64,000 nt of DNA from Bacteroides faecium. GTDB taxonomy: Bacteria; Bacteroidota; Bacteroidia; Bacteroidales; Bacteroidaceae. Positions 35,023-44,233 of the stretch are shown here, piece by piece (position 1 is the stretch's first letter; every line of letters starts with the position of its first letter). The position numbers and the translations under genes were made by a program. A model generated the notes under the pieces. That model had not been told where the DNA came from, did not search any database, and saw only the letters and a list, made by a program, of their open reading frames with translations. The stretch spans positions 1,860,001 to 1,924,000 of the forward strand of contig NZ_CP050831.1 of assembly GCF_012113595.1 (NCBI RefSeq). The letters are read 5' to 3'.

Positions 35023-36720
35023 TTAGTGCATATTTTCAATCAAGTACTCATATAATGTAGCATTATCATTCAGCAATGCAATGTTCAGTTTTTCTCTAAG
35101 CCTAAGCCGTTTTTTTCTTACTGAATCGCTTGCAATATTTAGTAACTTCGCTTCTGTGTTAGTGTCAAATCCGCACATACATAAACAGCAATACAAAAAG
35201 TCTTGTTCTGGTAAATTGGGGCATAAACTATATATGTATTTTGATAAATTTGGATAGATATATGTTATTTCATCTGCAATGAGTTTCCATTGTTTATCTG
35301 TTATTAATGGCTTATCATTTCTTGGCTTATTTTGTTTGGCTAATCGTACCAACTCTTTAAATACCGGTGAATTTTCTAGAGATTTATGTTGTAATTCCTT
35401 ATAATTGCTAGTTAAAAGTGATATTTCTTCCTCTATCTTATTATAGTTGTCATCTTTTTCTTTAAATGTGTCTAATAACTTTTTTCTCTCTTCCAATTCT
35501 AATGATACATAGAGAAAATCTGTTTTAATCCGGTTTAATTCATCGCGTTGTCTTTGGATTTTCTCTTTTACTTGTTTTCGATATAATAAGTACACTATCG
35601 TTATCAATAATAAGCATGAAATGCAGATAACTGAAAATATAATGTAGCTTTGTTGTTTAATCTTTAATCTATCGACTTCTTTGCTGATTTTTAAATGATT
35701 ATATTTAGATTCTATGTTTAATATCTTAGATTGGTTGTCAGCGTATACGATAGAATCTACCATGTCAACATATTCTTCCAGGTAGGCAAGCGCTTCTTTA
35801 TAGTTTCTCTCTGCATTATGGATTTGATAATATAAATAATTGATGCTACACGTATATTGGGGATCATCTTGTGGCATTTTAGATAATAGTTCTTTAGCTT
35901 TATCTATAGAATCAGTTGTGGTATATAAGTCAATCAGTGCTACATAATCAGGCATTTTTTCTTTTCCCGTCGATAATGCTTTAAGAAAGTACTTTTCGGC
36001 TTTATTATATTCTTCTCGCATTACATAAATATTTCCTAAAGCATTATTTATTGAAGCGGTAACTTCTATATCTTTAGTATTAGCTGCTACGGAATCAGCG
36101 ATAGTCAGTATTTCTAAAGCACGTGATAATGAGTCTATGCATGCATATTCACGTCCTATGTTTTTTAATGCACAGGCATAACTATCTGTATTATTTTCTT
36201 TTTTGAAACATTCGGCAGCAGTCTCGTATTTTTTGATAGCTTCTGTGAACATGAATTTTTCTCTATACAAATCACCTATATGATTATATGTGTATCCGGT
36301 GAGATTATTGAGTTTATGTTTTTCTGCGATATCCAATGCATTGGTGTATATTGACATTGCTTTATCATAATCTCCTTCTGCAAAATAGGAGCGACCGAGA
36401 TAAATTAAGATTTGCGCTTGTTCATCGGGAGTGCCGTGTGACGAATACCAGCCATAAGCCCTTTCAAACTGATAAGTAGGTAAAAGGTCATTGAATATTT
36501 TATCTGTTACTTTGCCGGATAGCATACACCAGCGTGCATACGTTCTGTTATCCAGTTCTTCGGGCGATGGTATACTTTTTAGGATATTCGATGCACTGTC
36601 AGGATTCACTTCAATGATTTTCTCAATTTCATCTAGCTGTTTGTCAGAGTCGGACGGTTGTCTATTGCATCCTAATAACAGGAAAATAAACATGAATAGT
36701 ATGTAGATATGCTTCTTCAT
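35023..36720 (-). CDS. TPR-domain membrane-anchored transcriptional regulator
   Basis: A 565-residue protein. It begins with a lipoprotein-type signal (LLLGCNRQ, Cys at 18). TPR repeats fill about residues 40-345 (AQILIYLGRSYFAEGDYDKA, and ASINNALGNIYVMREEYNKA). One membrane helix lies at about 358-380, a coiled coil at about 385-450, and a LuxR-like helix-turn-helix at about 500-548 (EAKLLNIASDSVRKKRLRLR). The TPR part would be periplasmic and the HTH cytoplasmic. There is no kinase. It lies 160 bp upstream of the C10 operon on the same strand and is its likely regulator. Its output domain resembles that of the glucan-locus regulator. Confidence 0.78.
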   Translation of the reverse strand: MKKHIYILFMFIFLLLGCNRQPSDSDKQLDEIEKIIEVNPDSASNILKSIPSPEELDNRTYARWCMLSGKVTDKIFNDLLPTYQFERAYGWYSSHGTPDEQAQILIYLGRSYFAEGDYDKAMSIYTNALDIAEKHKLNNLTGYTYNHIGDLYREKFMFTEAIKKYETAAECFKKENNTDSYACALKNIGREYACIDSLSRALEILTIADSVAANTKDIEVTASINNALGNIYVMREEYNKAEKYFLKALSTGKEKMPDYVALIDLYTTTDSIDKAKELLSKMPQDDPQYTCSINYLYYQIHNAERNYKEALAYLEEYVDMVDSIVYADNQSKILNIESKYNHLKISKEVDRLKIKQQSYIIFSVICISCLLLITIVYLLYRKQVKEKIQRQRDELNRIKTDFLYVSLELEERKKLLDTFKEKDDNYNKIEEEISLLTSNYKELQHKSLENSPVFKELVRLAKQNKPRNDKPLITDKQWKLIADEITYIYPNLSKYIYSLCPNLPEQDFLYCCLCMCGFDTNTEAKLLNIASDSVRKKRLRLREKLNIALLNDNATLYEYLIENMH

Positions 36721-36861
36721 TAGTCTGTGTGTTTTAGTTTTGTTCTAAAAGTAGTCTATTTTTCGATTGGATGTCATTTAATCGGATTTTATTTAGGGAA
36801 TTTTCTCTCACAGGATTAGATTTTTAACTGAATGCGCAGTCTTATGTTTTAAAATATATAC

Positions 36862-36869
36862 TACTTTTG
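36862..36869 (+). promoter_or_regulatory. Candidate -7 element of the lipoprotein-deacylase operon
   Basis: TACTTTTG matches TAnnTTTG, 31 bp before the start at 36901. The -33 element is poor. Confidence 0.5.
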
Positions 36870-36900
36870 TCCCCAACGAAAACGACAAAAGGACAATGGC

Positions 36901-37839
36901 ATGAAAAAGTGCATAGACTTAACAGCATATCTTCTTATTCTATTGGTATTTTATAGTTGCAACGGGGATGTATTTGTTGACGATTTCCGCTCTTCCGATT
37001 CCGAACTGACTTTGGATGGGAACGGTGATGTCGCGGTAATCCGGTTTGCGTCTTCCAATTGGGATTTATTAATTTATACTCATAGTGATAACTTCTCTTA
37101 TCCATATAAAATCTATGATGTGGACGGCAACCTGACGACAACGGGAGAAGTTCCATATCTGGAAGGATTGGGGAAAATTGTGTGTGATGAAGAATTGACA
37201 GGTTTCACCATAGAACGCAGTAATTCCAAAGAATTGAAGATTACAGTGGACGAGAATGCCCGCTCCATTCACTTCCAATTTATGATTATGGTAGGCAATG
37301 AATATGAGTACCAAGAAATTTATGTTGATATTTCACCGTCGGACAGATATGTGTTCGATCGTATCACTTACTCTTTGGATGCGTATTCCTATAAACGCGA
37401 AACATACACACTAAAGGATTTCGTGCAAACTAACAGTTCGGATATTTTTTATTCTCATGTATGGTTTCCATACGAGAATGCTCGCTATGAAGTGGCATTC
37501 GGAAGTAATAGGTCCGAAGCTTTTCAATTACTGGGAAAAGATAATTTGACAGTAGAGATACCAAGTCTGGAAGACGGGCGTTTGGGTATGAATGGCAAAC
37601 AGGCGCAATATACTTCCATGCAGCAAACATTGCCTTTTCCTAACACGGAACAAGTAGAAGTTCCTATTCCACCTAATTCTATTCAGCATATTATTCTGAA
37701 GATGGATTATGAATGGTTTGAAACGGAATATACTCTCTATGCCACTCAACCCAAGACGGGGAAACAACGAATCATAACCGGCATGTTACAAAGTAAAATT
37801 CCTGGAAAATATTACCTAATACGCGAAAACCTAAAATGA
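36901..37839 (+). CDS. Lipoprotein of unknown function, partner of the PagL-like gene
   Basis: A 312-residue lipoprotein (FYSCNGDVF, lipid Cys at 20). Predicted to be nearly all beta strand, with an acidic N-terminus like exported Bacteroides lipoproteins. I recognise no domain. Its stop codon overlaps the next start (ATGA), so it is translationally coupled to the PagL-like protein and may be needed for its placement or activity, which is inference. Confidence 0.7.
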   Translation: MKKCIDLTAYLLILLVFYSCNGDVFVDDFRSSDSELTLDGNGDVAVIRFASSNWDLLIYTHSDNFSYPYKIYDVDGNLTTTGEVPYLEGLGKIVCDEELTGFTIERSNSKELKITVDENARSIHFQFMIMVGNEYEYQEIYVDISPSDRYVFDRITYSLDAYSYKRETYTLKDFVQTNSSDIFYSHVWFPYENARYEVAFGSNRSEAFQLLGKDNLTVEIPSLEDGRLGMNGKQAQYTSMQQTLPFPNTEQVEVPIPPNSIQHIILKMDYEWFETEYTLYATQPKTGKQRIITGMLQSKIPGKYYLIRENLK

Positions 37840-39029
37840 CTGGAAATATGAATACCGGACGGTTACTGTATATTATTTGCCTGCTGTCGCTCCTGGCAGT
37901 TGGCGGAAAATTGAAGGCGCAGATAGTTGAGAAACATAGGATAGGTTTGGACATTCGTCCGGGCTATGTTGTTCCGACAAACAGTTTTCTCGAAGGAGAT
38001 AATTTGCAGCAGAAAACCATCGAACAATCGCTCTCCCTGCATCTGAAGTATGCTTTCCAGTTTAGTAAAGATTCCAATTTGGGCAGAATGTATCCTCATG
38101 CTTATCAGGGGATTGGAGTTTCGTATAATACTTTTCACTGCCCTGCCGAATTAGGAAACCCGGTGACGGTATATGCTTTTCAAGGTGCACCCATAGTACG
38201 ACTTTCGTCCCGTCTGTCATTCGATTATGAGTGGAATTTCGGAGCTTCTTTCGGTTGGAAGAAATATGATGAACAATACAATCCGCAGAATGAGGTTATC
38301 GGCTCTAAAATTAATGCATATATCAATTTGGGGCTTCTTCTGAACTGGCAGTTTCATCCGCAATGGAGACTGGCGGCAGGTGTGGACTTAACGCATTTCT
38401 CCAATGGAAATACTCATTATCCCAATGGGGGACTCAATATTATCGGTGGGAAAGTAGGCATTGTACGCACCTTTGGCGATACGGATGGTGCGTTCGAGGG
38501 AATAGTTCCCAAACGATTGTTCATAAAGCCGCACGTCAGTTATGATTTGGTGTTATATGGTGCGACTCGCAAAAGGGGATTCGTTAAAGACAATGTACCG
38601 AGTTTGGTGCCCGGTTCGTTTGGTATCGCGGGGCTCAATTTTGCTCCGATGTATAATTTCAATAACTATTTCCGAGCGGGACTTTCTGTGGATGCGCAGT
38701 ATGACGAAAGCGCTAATATCAAGGATTATAAACTGGAAGGAAGCTATCAGGACGATATAAAGTTCCATCGTCCTCCTTTCCGCGAGCAATTTGCGGTGGG
38801 GCTGTCCCTTCGCGCGGAACTGGTGATGCCGATTTTCTCAATCAATGCCGGACTTGGACGAAACTTGGTATGCCGTGGAGATGATACGAACGGTTTCTAT
38901 CAGATTCTGGCTCTCAAGACTTACGTCACGCGCCATTTGTTTCTGCATGTGGGATACCAGTTGAGCAAGTTCAAAGACCCTAATAATCTGATGTTAGGGG
39001 TAGGATATAGATTCCATGATAAAAGGTGA
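37836..39029 (+). CDS. PagL-like acyloxyacyl hydrolase (lipid A deacylase family), outer membrane
   Basis: A 397-residue protein with a signal peptide (cleavage near LKAQ at 29). It is rich in alternating aromatic strands and ends in GVGYRF, typical of an outer-membrane barrel. Residues 187-193, HFSNGNT, followed by PNGG, match the PagL catalytic motif (His187, Ser189, with Asn190). PagL removes the 3-O-acyl chain of lipid A. The barrel is longer than classical PagL (about 150-190 residues), as in many Bacteroidota members, and the true substrate is not proven. It overlaps the preceding lipoprotein by 4 bp. Confidence 0.8.
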   Translation: MTGNMNTGRLLYIICLLSLLAVGGKLKAQIVEKHRIGLDIRPGYVVPTNSFLEGDNLQQKTIEQSLSLHLKYAFQFSKDSNLGRMYPHAYQGIGVSYNTFHCPAELGNPVTVYAFQGAPIVRLSSRLSFDYEWNFGASFGWKKYDEQYNPQNEVIGSKINAYINLGLLLNWQFHPQWRLAAGVDLTHFSNGNTHYPNGGLNIIGGKVGIVRTFGDTDGAFEGIVPKRLFIKPHVSYDLVLYGATRKRGFVKDNVPSLVPGSFGIAGLNFAPMYNFNNYFRAGLSVDAQYDESANIKDYKLEGSYQDDIKFHRPPFREQFAVGLSLRAELVMPIFSINAGLGRNLVCRGDDTNGFYQILALKTYVTRHLFLHVGYQLSKFKDPNNLMLGVGYRFHDKR

Positions 39030-39153
39030 ATAAATTCATTCAGGGTGAATAACAAAAGTAGTTGTTTTTTAGGTTGTTAATGCTTATGAAAAGTCTCTGA
39101 TTACCTTGTATTTTTTGTAATTTTGTTCCGGATTGATAATGAAGTGGTCTGTT

Positions 39154-39882
39154 ATGTTGCAAAAAACAAAAGGAATAGTTCTACATACGTTAAAATATAA
39201 TGATACGTCCATCATTGTAGATATGTACACGGAATTGTCCGGAAGGGCTTCTTTCCTTGTAGCAGTACCTCGTTCGCGAAAGGCGGCAGTAAAGTCCGTC
39301 CTGTTCCAGCCATTATCTTTTATTGAATTTGAAGCGGATTACAGACCGAACACGACTCTCTATCGTGTGAAGGAAGCGAAATCTTTTTATCCTTTTTCTT
39401 CCATTCCTTATGACCCGTACAAGTCTGCGATGGCACTTTTCCTCGCGGAGTTCCTTTATCGTGCTATCCGCGAAGAAGCTGAAAACCGTCCTTTGTTTGC
39501 CTATTTGCAACATTCTATTATCTGGCTGGATGAGTGCAGCGAAGGTTTTGCCAATTTCCATTTAGTTTTCCTGATGCGTCTTTCCCGCTTTCTGGGACTT
39601 TATCCCAATCTCGAAGATTATCATACCGGCGATTATTTCGACTTGCTGAATGCTTGCTTCACTTCGATTCGTCCCCAACTACATTCATCTTATATCAAGC
39701 CCGATGAGGCGGGGCGTCTTCGCCGACTAATGCGTATGAATTATGAGACGATGCATCTTTTCGGCCTGAGTCGTGCGGAACGTACCCGATGCCTGGCGAC
39801 TATAAATGATTATTATAGCTTGCATTTGCCGGACTTCCCGGCTTTAAAATCACTGGAAGTACTGAAGGAATTATTTGACTAA
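39154..39882 (+). CDS. recO: DNA repair protein RecO
   Basis: Start set at ATG 39154 (MLQKTKGIVLHTLKYNDT), the family's usual N-terminus; two earlier in-frame starts at 39133 and 39139 would add unusual residues. The protein is 242 residues. The N-terminal OB fold (GIVLHTLKYNDTSIIVDMYTE, then GRASFLVAVPRSRK) and a helical C-terminal domain are present. The four-cysteine zinc site of some RecO proteins is absent. RecO loads RecA with RecR during gap repair. It stands alone, ended by a strong hairpin. Confidence 0.92.
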   Translation: MLQKTKGIVLHTLKYNDTSIIVDMYTELSGRASFLVAVPRSRKAAVKSVLFQPLSFIEFEADYRPNTTLYRVKEAKSFYPFSSIPYDPYKSAMALFLAEFLYRAIREEAENRPLFAYLQHSIIWLDECSEGFANFHLVFLMRLSRFLGLYPNLEDYHTGDYFDLLNACFTSIRPQLHSSYIKPDEAGRLRRLMRMNYETMHLFGLSRAERTRCLATINDYYSLHLPDFPALKSLEVLKELFD

Positions 39883-39911
39883 GGCTGCTAAAGTTCGCCA
39901 TCCTTGAGGAT

Positions 39912-39951
39912 AGTTTCTTTTTCCCGGCTCTAAACACTTTGTTTCCCGGCT
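39912..39951. repeat. Short 22-bp-period repeat, TTTCCCGGCT core
   Basis: TTTCCCGGCT occurs at 39920 and 39942 (22 bp apart) in the gap between recO and yqeY. Confidence 0.5.
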
Positions 39952-39969
39952 TGAAACTATTTGATAAAA

Positions 39970-40017
39970 AATAAGGTGACAATAGAAAGCACGTAACCTT
40001 TCTATTATCACCTTATT
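39970..40017. terminator. Bidirectional terminator between recO and yqeY
   Basis: 20-bp arms (39970-39989 and 39998-40017) with one mismatch and an 8-nt loop, flanked by A and T runs. Confidence 0.85.
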
Positions 40018-40128
40018 ATCACTGTCTATTGTCACTCTAAGATTGCTGATTACCAATAGAATGGCTTAAAAAAATGACAAGTGACAATAAAAACAGCATG
40101 AAACTTTTTGTGTAGAGTCGTGGGAAAG

Positions 40129-40578
40129 TTATCCCAAAAGTTCTTTCACTTTTGCGGAGATGGCACGTCCTTCTGCAAGGCCAGCCAACTTCTTGGAAGC
40201 AACTCCCATCACTTTACCCATATCCTTACCGCTGGTAGCACCTACCTCGGCGATGATTTCCTTCAATGCAGCTTCCAATTCTTCGGCAGACATTTGTTTA
40301 GGCAAGAATTTTTCCATAACGGCTACCTGACCCAATTCCACGTCAGCCAAATCCTGACGACCCTGTCCGATATAGATTTCAGCAGAATCTTTTCCTTGTT
40401 TTACTAATTTCTGAATGATTTTGAGAGCTGCATCATCCGTCAATGTATCATTAGCTCCCGGAGCAGTCTTTGCTTCCAGGAAAAACTTCTTTATATTTCT
40501 CAAAGTTTCCAAGGCAACTTTGTCTTTTGCCTTCATTGCGGTTTTAATGTCTTCGCTGACTTGTTCGAATAAATCCAT
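40129..40578 (-). CDS. yqeY: GatB/YqeY domain-containing protein
   Basis: A 149-residue soluble protein of the YqeY family. The sequence shows IKTAMKAKDKVALETLRNIK at the start and the helical GatB/YqeY domain to the end (MEKFLPKQMSAEELEAALKEI, GKVMGVASKKLAG). The domain matches the tail domain of the GatB amidotransferase that contacts tRNA, but the stand-alone protein has no proven role. It is the last gene of the leftward division cluster, 29 bp after ftsZ. Confidence 0.9.
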   Translation of the reverse strand: MDLFEQVSEDIKTAMKAKDKVALETLRNIKKFFLEAKTAPGANDTLTDDAALKIIQKLVKQGKDSAEIYIGQGRQDLADVELGQVAVMEKFLPKQMSAEELEAALKEIIAEVGATSGKDMGKVMGVASKKLAGLAEGRAISAKVKELLG

Positions 40579-40607
40579 ATCTTTATATGTTTATATGTTA
40601 TGAGTTA

Positions 40608-41918
40608 TCAGAAAGTGATGACACCGTTATCGTCTGTCGCTTCTTCCGTCGCTACTTCCTCTTCAAGAGCCGCTTTCGTGCGAATCTTAGTCAGAGTCGT
40701 CTTGTCACGCATATACGTAGGAGAGTCCTCTACCATGGCGATGATGTCGTCGTTGTCCAAATCTTCCGTGTTGAAGAGATAGATATGGCGACGTTTGCGG
40801 AGACTCTTGCTTCCGATGTTGCTGGCACTTTCGCCGTATGCCTTGCGGATACGCTCTTTGTTCTTTTCTTTCTCTTCTTCCAGTTGCAACTGGCGTTCTT
40901 CTTCTTCCTGACTGCGTGCGGCATGCAGAGTATCCATTCCGGGAACGTCTTCCACACCGAATCCGGTGGCCAGTACGGTAATCTTTACTCTTGATTCCAG
41001 AGAATTGTCGATGGCAACACCCCAGATTACTTCCACACCTTCGCGGAATTTGCTCATGAACTCGTGAATCTCGTTCATTTCCTCCATCATCAGTTCCGAC
41101 GACGGGCAGAAAGATACGTTCAGCATAACCTTCTTGGCGTTGAAGATATCATTATTATTGAGCAATGGAGAATGGAGAGCATCGTCTATGGCCTTGGTGA
41201 CACGGTTTTCTCCTTCGCCGAATCCGGTACTCATGATGGCTACGCCACCATCTTTCAGGATGGTCTTGACGTCGGCAAAGTCCAGGTTGACCGTACCACG
41301 CATGGTGATAATCTCGGCAATGCTCTTGGCGGCAATCGAGAGGGTATCATCGGCTTTGCCGAAGGCGTTCATAAAGGTAAGGTCGGCATATATTTCGCGC
41401 AGGCGTTCGTTGTTGATAACCAGCAGGGCATCAACGTGCTGGGCGATGCGTTCCACACCGTCCAGTGCCTGGATGATTTTCTTTTCTCCTTCGAAGATAA
41501 AGGGGATGGTGACGATACCGACAGTCAGGATATCCATTTCCTTCGCAATGCGGGCAATGACAGGGGCGGCTCCGGTTCCGGTTCCTCCTCCCATTCCGGC
41601 GGTGATGAATACCATCTTGGTGCCGTCATTCAGTTGGCTTTTGATATCTTCTATACTTTCTTCGGCGGCGTCGCGTGCCCGTTCGGGACGGTTGCCGGCT
41701 CCAAGCCCTTGGGTGATGCTACGGCCCAGTTGCAGTTTCACCGGGACGGGTGATTCGGCTAACGCCTGGTTGTCCGTGTTGCAAAGAACGAACGTTACAT
41801 CATGGATACCTTCCCGGTACATGTGGTTTACAGCGTTACCACCACCACCACCTACACCAATCACTTTGATGATTTTCGGTGAATCTGTCGGGAAATCGAA
41901 TTGTACTATCTCGTCCAT
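40608..41918 (-). CDS. ftsZ: Cell division protein FtsZ
   Basis: A 436-residue tubulin homologue that forms the Z ring. The GTP site shows GVGGGGGNAVNHM (residues 21-33) and the tubulin signature GGGTGTG at 110-116. The T7 loop NLDFADVKTIL is present. After the globular core (to about 325) comes a long charged tail with a conserved Bacteroidota stretch (FNTEDLDNDDIIAMVEDSPTY, here split: positions about 380-400) and an end VITF. The tail probably binds FtsA. It lies directly downstream of ftsA, 39 bp away. Confidence 0.98.
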   Translation of the reverse strand: MDEIVQFDFPTDSPKIIKVIGVGGGGGNAVNHMYREGIHDVTFVLCNTDNQALAESPVPVKLQLGRSITQGLGAGNRPERARDAAEESIEDIKSQLNDGTKMVFITAGMGGGTGTGAAPVIARIAKEMDILTVGIVTIPFIFEGEKKIIQALDGVERIAQHVDALLVINNERLREIYADLTFMNAFGKADDTLSIAAKSIAEIITMRGTVNLDFADVKTILKDGGVAIMSTGFGEGENRVTKAIDDALHSPLLNNNDIFNAKKVMLNVSFCPSSELMMEEMNEIHEFMSKFREGVEVIWGVAIDNSLESRVKITVLATGFGVEDVPGMDTLHAARSQEEEERQLQLEEEKEKNKERIRKAYGESASNIGSKSLRKRRHIYLFNTEDLDNDDIIAMVEDSPTYMRDKTTLTKIRTKAALEEEVATEEATDDNGVITF

Positions 41919-41957
41919 ATCCTATCTATTTTTATTTATCACTAAAACACTAATCAC

Positions 41958-43412
41958 TTACTTCATATCGTCGTCGGAGAAGATTTCTTTCGTCAGCGAG
42001 TCAATCTTACGCTGAATCCAGCTCGGGCCGGCTTCTCTTTTCCGTCTTTCTTTCTCTTCCTTCTCCTTCTGCTTACGAAGCTTTTCCGCTTCTTTGGCTG
42101 CTGTCTTCGCTTCCCGTTCTTCCTCCTCTTTTTTAAGCCGGGCGATGCGGGCTTGCTCTTTCAGTTCCTGGTCGTCCTCAAACATATCTACCGTTTTGTG
42201 GACTTCTGCCGGTTCCGGTTTGGAAGTTGCCGGAGCGGGAGCAGGTTGCGGAGCGGTTTCTGTCAGACAGCAGTTCTGGTTTCCTTCAAACAGAAGTCCG
42301 AACAGTGTGTTCTGCGAACCGTCTTTTTTCAGGATATTGCTTGGGGCATGAACTGTGTTGCGAGGAAGTTTCGCAATCCGTATTTTCTCTACTTTACTAC
42401 GTTTGCGCAGCATTTCCTCGATATTCTTCAAGTTGGCGGTTCCTCCCGTCAGGATGATTCCTGCCAGCAGTTTATCATCAAATCCGGATAGCTGTACCTG
42501 GTTCCATACGTTGGCGATGATTTCTTCGGCACGGGCTTCGATGATATTGTTGAGGTCGGCTACTTTGAGGGTACGACTGTCATCGTCCAGTTTGCAGGTA
42601 GCTTCTTCTTGTTCCGGGTCTTCCTCGTAGAGGACGTCACCATAGGCTTTCTTCAGGCGTTCCGCTTCTTCTTCCTCCATTTGCAGGGTGGTGATGTCGC
42701 GCGTGATGCTGTTGCCACCTAGCGGCAGTACGGTCAGGAAGCGGAGAATGTTGTTCTTGTAAACAGAGATGGTGGTCGTGTCTGCGCCGAGGTCGATGAG
42801 TGCGCAACCCGAACGGCGTTCGCTTTCTGTCAGTACGGCGTTGGCTGTAACGAGTGGAGCAATCAGTTGGTCGGCAATGTCGATTTTAGCCTGCTGGAAA
42901 CAGTGTTCCAGATTTTTCCGTACGGAAGCGCGGGCAACGATATTGAGGAAACGGCCTTCGATATGGCTTCCTACCAGTCCAACGGGATTGGCTTGCAGGT
43001 TATTGCCTACCTTATATTCCTGTGGCGCTACGTCCAGTATATCCATATCGACTACCGGGATGGCGATATTCTCGTCGCCGATAGCGCTTACGAGCTCTTC
43101 CGATATGATGGCTTCATCTTCCAGGTCGCGACTTACTACGTTGCGGACTGTGCGGAGTGACTGTCCGCCGATGCCTACATATACTTTGGCAATTGAGTTT
43201 TTCAACTCACCTTCCAGTCTGTTGATGATAGAAGTAAGGCTTTGTGCCGTTTTGTCCAGGTTAAAGATTACTCCCTTACGGATGAACGTAGAAGAGTCTT
43301 CCTGGGCATATGCCAATACCTGCATACTTCCGTCACTGTTCTTTCTTCCGGCCACACCGGTTATCTTCGATGAACCAAGTTCAATAGCGGCGATAAATTC
43401 TGTTGTTGCCAT
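41958..43412 (-). CDS. ftsA: Cell division protein FtsA
   Basis: A 484-residue actin-like protein that tethers FtsZ to the membrane. The actin-fold motifs are visible: AIELGSSKITGVAG near the start, ALIDLGADTTTISVY at about 215 and GIILTGGTANL at about 317. The C-terminus is unusual: a roughly 60-residue Lys/Glu-rich segment (about 405-462) separates the core from the amphipathic membrane helix WIQRKIDSLTKEIF at about 465-478. Such an extension is common in Bacteroidota FtsA. Located between ftsQ and ftsZ. Confidence 0.96.
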   Translation of the reverse strand: MATTEFIAAIELGSSKITGVAGRKNSDGSMQVLAYAQEDSSTFIRKGVIFNLDKTAQSLTSIINRLEGELKNSIAKVYVGIGGQSLRTVRNVVSRDLEDEAIISEELVSAIGDENIAIPVVDMDILDVAPQEYKVGNNLQANPVGLVGSHIEGRFLNIVARASVRKNLEHCFQQAKIDIADQLIAPLVTANAVLTESERRSGCALIDLGADTTTISVYKNNILRFLTVLPLGGNSITRDITTLQMEEEEAERLKKAYGDVLYEEDPEQEEATCKLDDDSRTLKVADLNNIIEARAEEIIANVWNQVQLSGFDDKLLAGIILTGGTANLKNIEEMLRKRSKVEKIRIAKLPRNTVHAPSNILKKDGSQNTLFGLLFEGNQNCCLTETAPQPAPAPATSKPEPAEVHKTVDMFEDDQELKEQARIARLKKEEEEREAKTAAKEAEKLRKQKEKEEKERRKREAGPSWIQRKIDSLTKEIFSDDDMK

Positions 43413-43490
43413 CTCTTTATTTACAATTTAATTATTTACAATTTACTATTTAGAGAGACTTGTCACTCATCACTCATAATCTATTACTCA

Positions 43491-44228
43491 TCACTCTCTC
43501 TTTGTGCAGATAATTTGGTTACTGAACTCAAGATTGATACGTGAATACTTGTTCCAGCCTACCTGGTTGAGTCCTTTCTTATAGAATTCTTTCAGGCGTG
43601 CCAGTTTGTTTTCAAAGTTTTCCAGTTTTCCCAGATAGATAAGGTGGTCGCCTACACGCGGCACTAATTCGATACTGCGGTCGGACAGCACATGAATTTG
43701 TTCTATCTGGGCATCCCAGAACTTATTGTTATGCAAAAATACACCAAACTTATATAAATCCTTCATTGCAAACGACTTTTCTACGTTTCCGGTGACAATT
43801 ACCCGGTGTGCGACACATTTTGCCTCCGGTGGCATGACGGTTCCTTTGTTGTCGAGATAGTAATTCTCACCGTTGGCACTCATCACCCGCAGGATAGGAA
43901 TACGCTGTGTCACCTCCACGCAGACTTTGCCGCTTGGAGTCTTGTAACATTCTGCTTCATCAATCAACGGATGCTTACTTAACTCCCGTTCCAACGACTT
44001 GGTGGAGATGCGCTCCATCTTTTTCCCGATGGGATAGATACCTTTATGCTGAAGGATACCTTTCAATTCGTCCTTGGTGATGAAGCCGGCGTAAGCTGTA
44101 TCCTTGATAACCAGTTCCATGTCACGGCAGGTCTGGTCTGCAGGCTTGCGGTTGAAGGCGCTGATAGCTACGACGAGGTAGGCTATAAGCATCAGCATGA
44201 CGATGGACAGAAGGATTCTCTTTACCAT
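43491..44228 (-). CDS. ftsQ: Cell division protein FtsQ
   Basis: A 245-residue bitopic inner-membrane protein with one N-terminal membrane helix (about 5-25) and a periplasmic part with a weak POTRA-like domain (KDELKGILQHKGIYPIGKKM) and the FtsQ beta domain (PLIDEAECYKTPSGKVCVEV; QRIPILRVMS). It is divergent in sequence from E. coli FtsQ; the call rests on order between murC and ftsA. It lies 5 bp after murC and connects FtsB/L to FtsA. Confidence 0.9.
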   Translation of the reverse strand: MVKRILLSIVMLMLIAYLVVAISAFNRKPADQTCRDMELVIKDTAYAGFITKDELKGILQHKGIYPIGKKMERISTKSLERELSKHPLIDEAECYKTPSGKVCVEVTQRIPILRVMSANGENYYLDNKGTVMPPEAKCVAHRVIVTGNVEKSFAMKDLYKFGVFLHNNKFWDAQIEQIHVLSDRSIELVPRVGDHLIYLGKLENFENKLARLKEFYKKGLNQVGWNKYSRINLEFSNQIICTKRE

Positions 44229-44233
44229 AAGCT

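Noticed and set aside
24363..36900. Genomic island integrated at tRNA-Glu
   Set aside because: The 3' end of the tRNA faces rpsT, not the accessory genes; no integrase and no repeated tRNA end was found.
40587..40994. Plus-strand frames across ftsZ, ftsA, murC and other dcw genes, some longer than 200 codons
   Set aside because: They are shadows of GC-richer real genes on the minus strand; none has a start signal or a recognisable domain.
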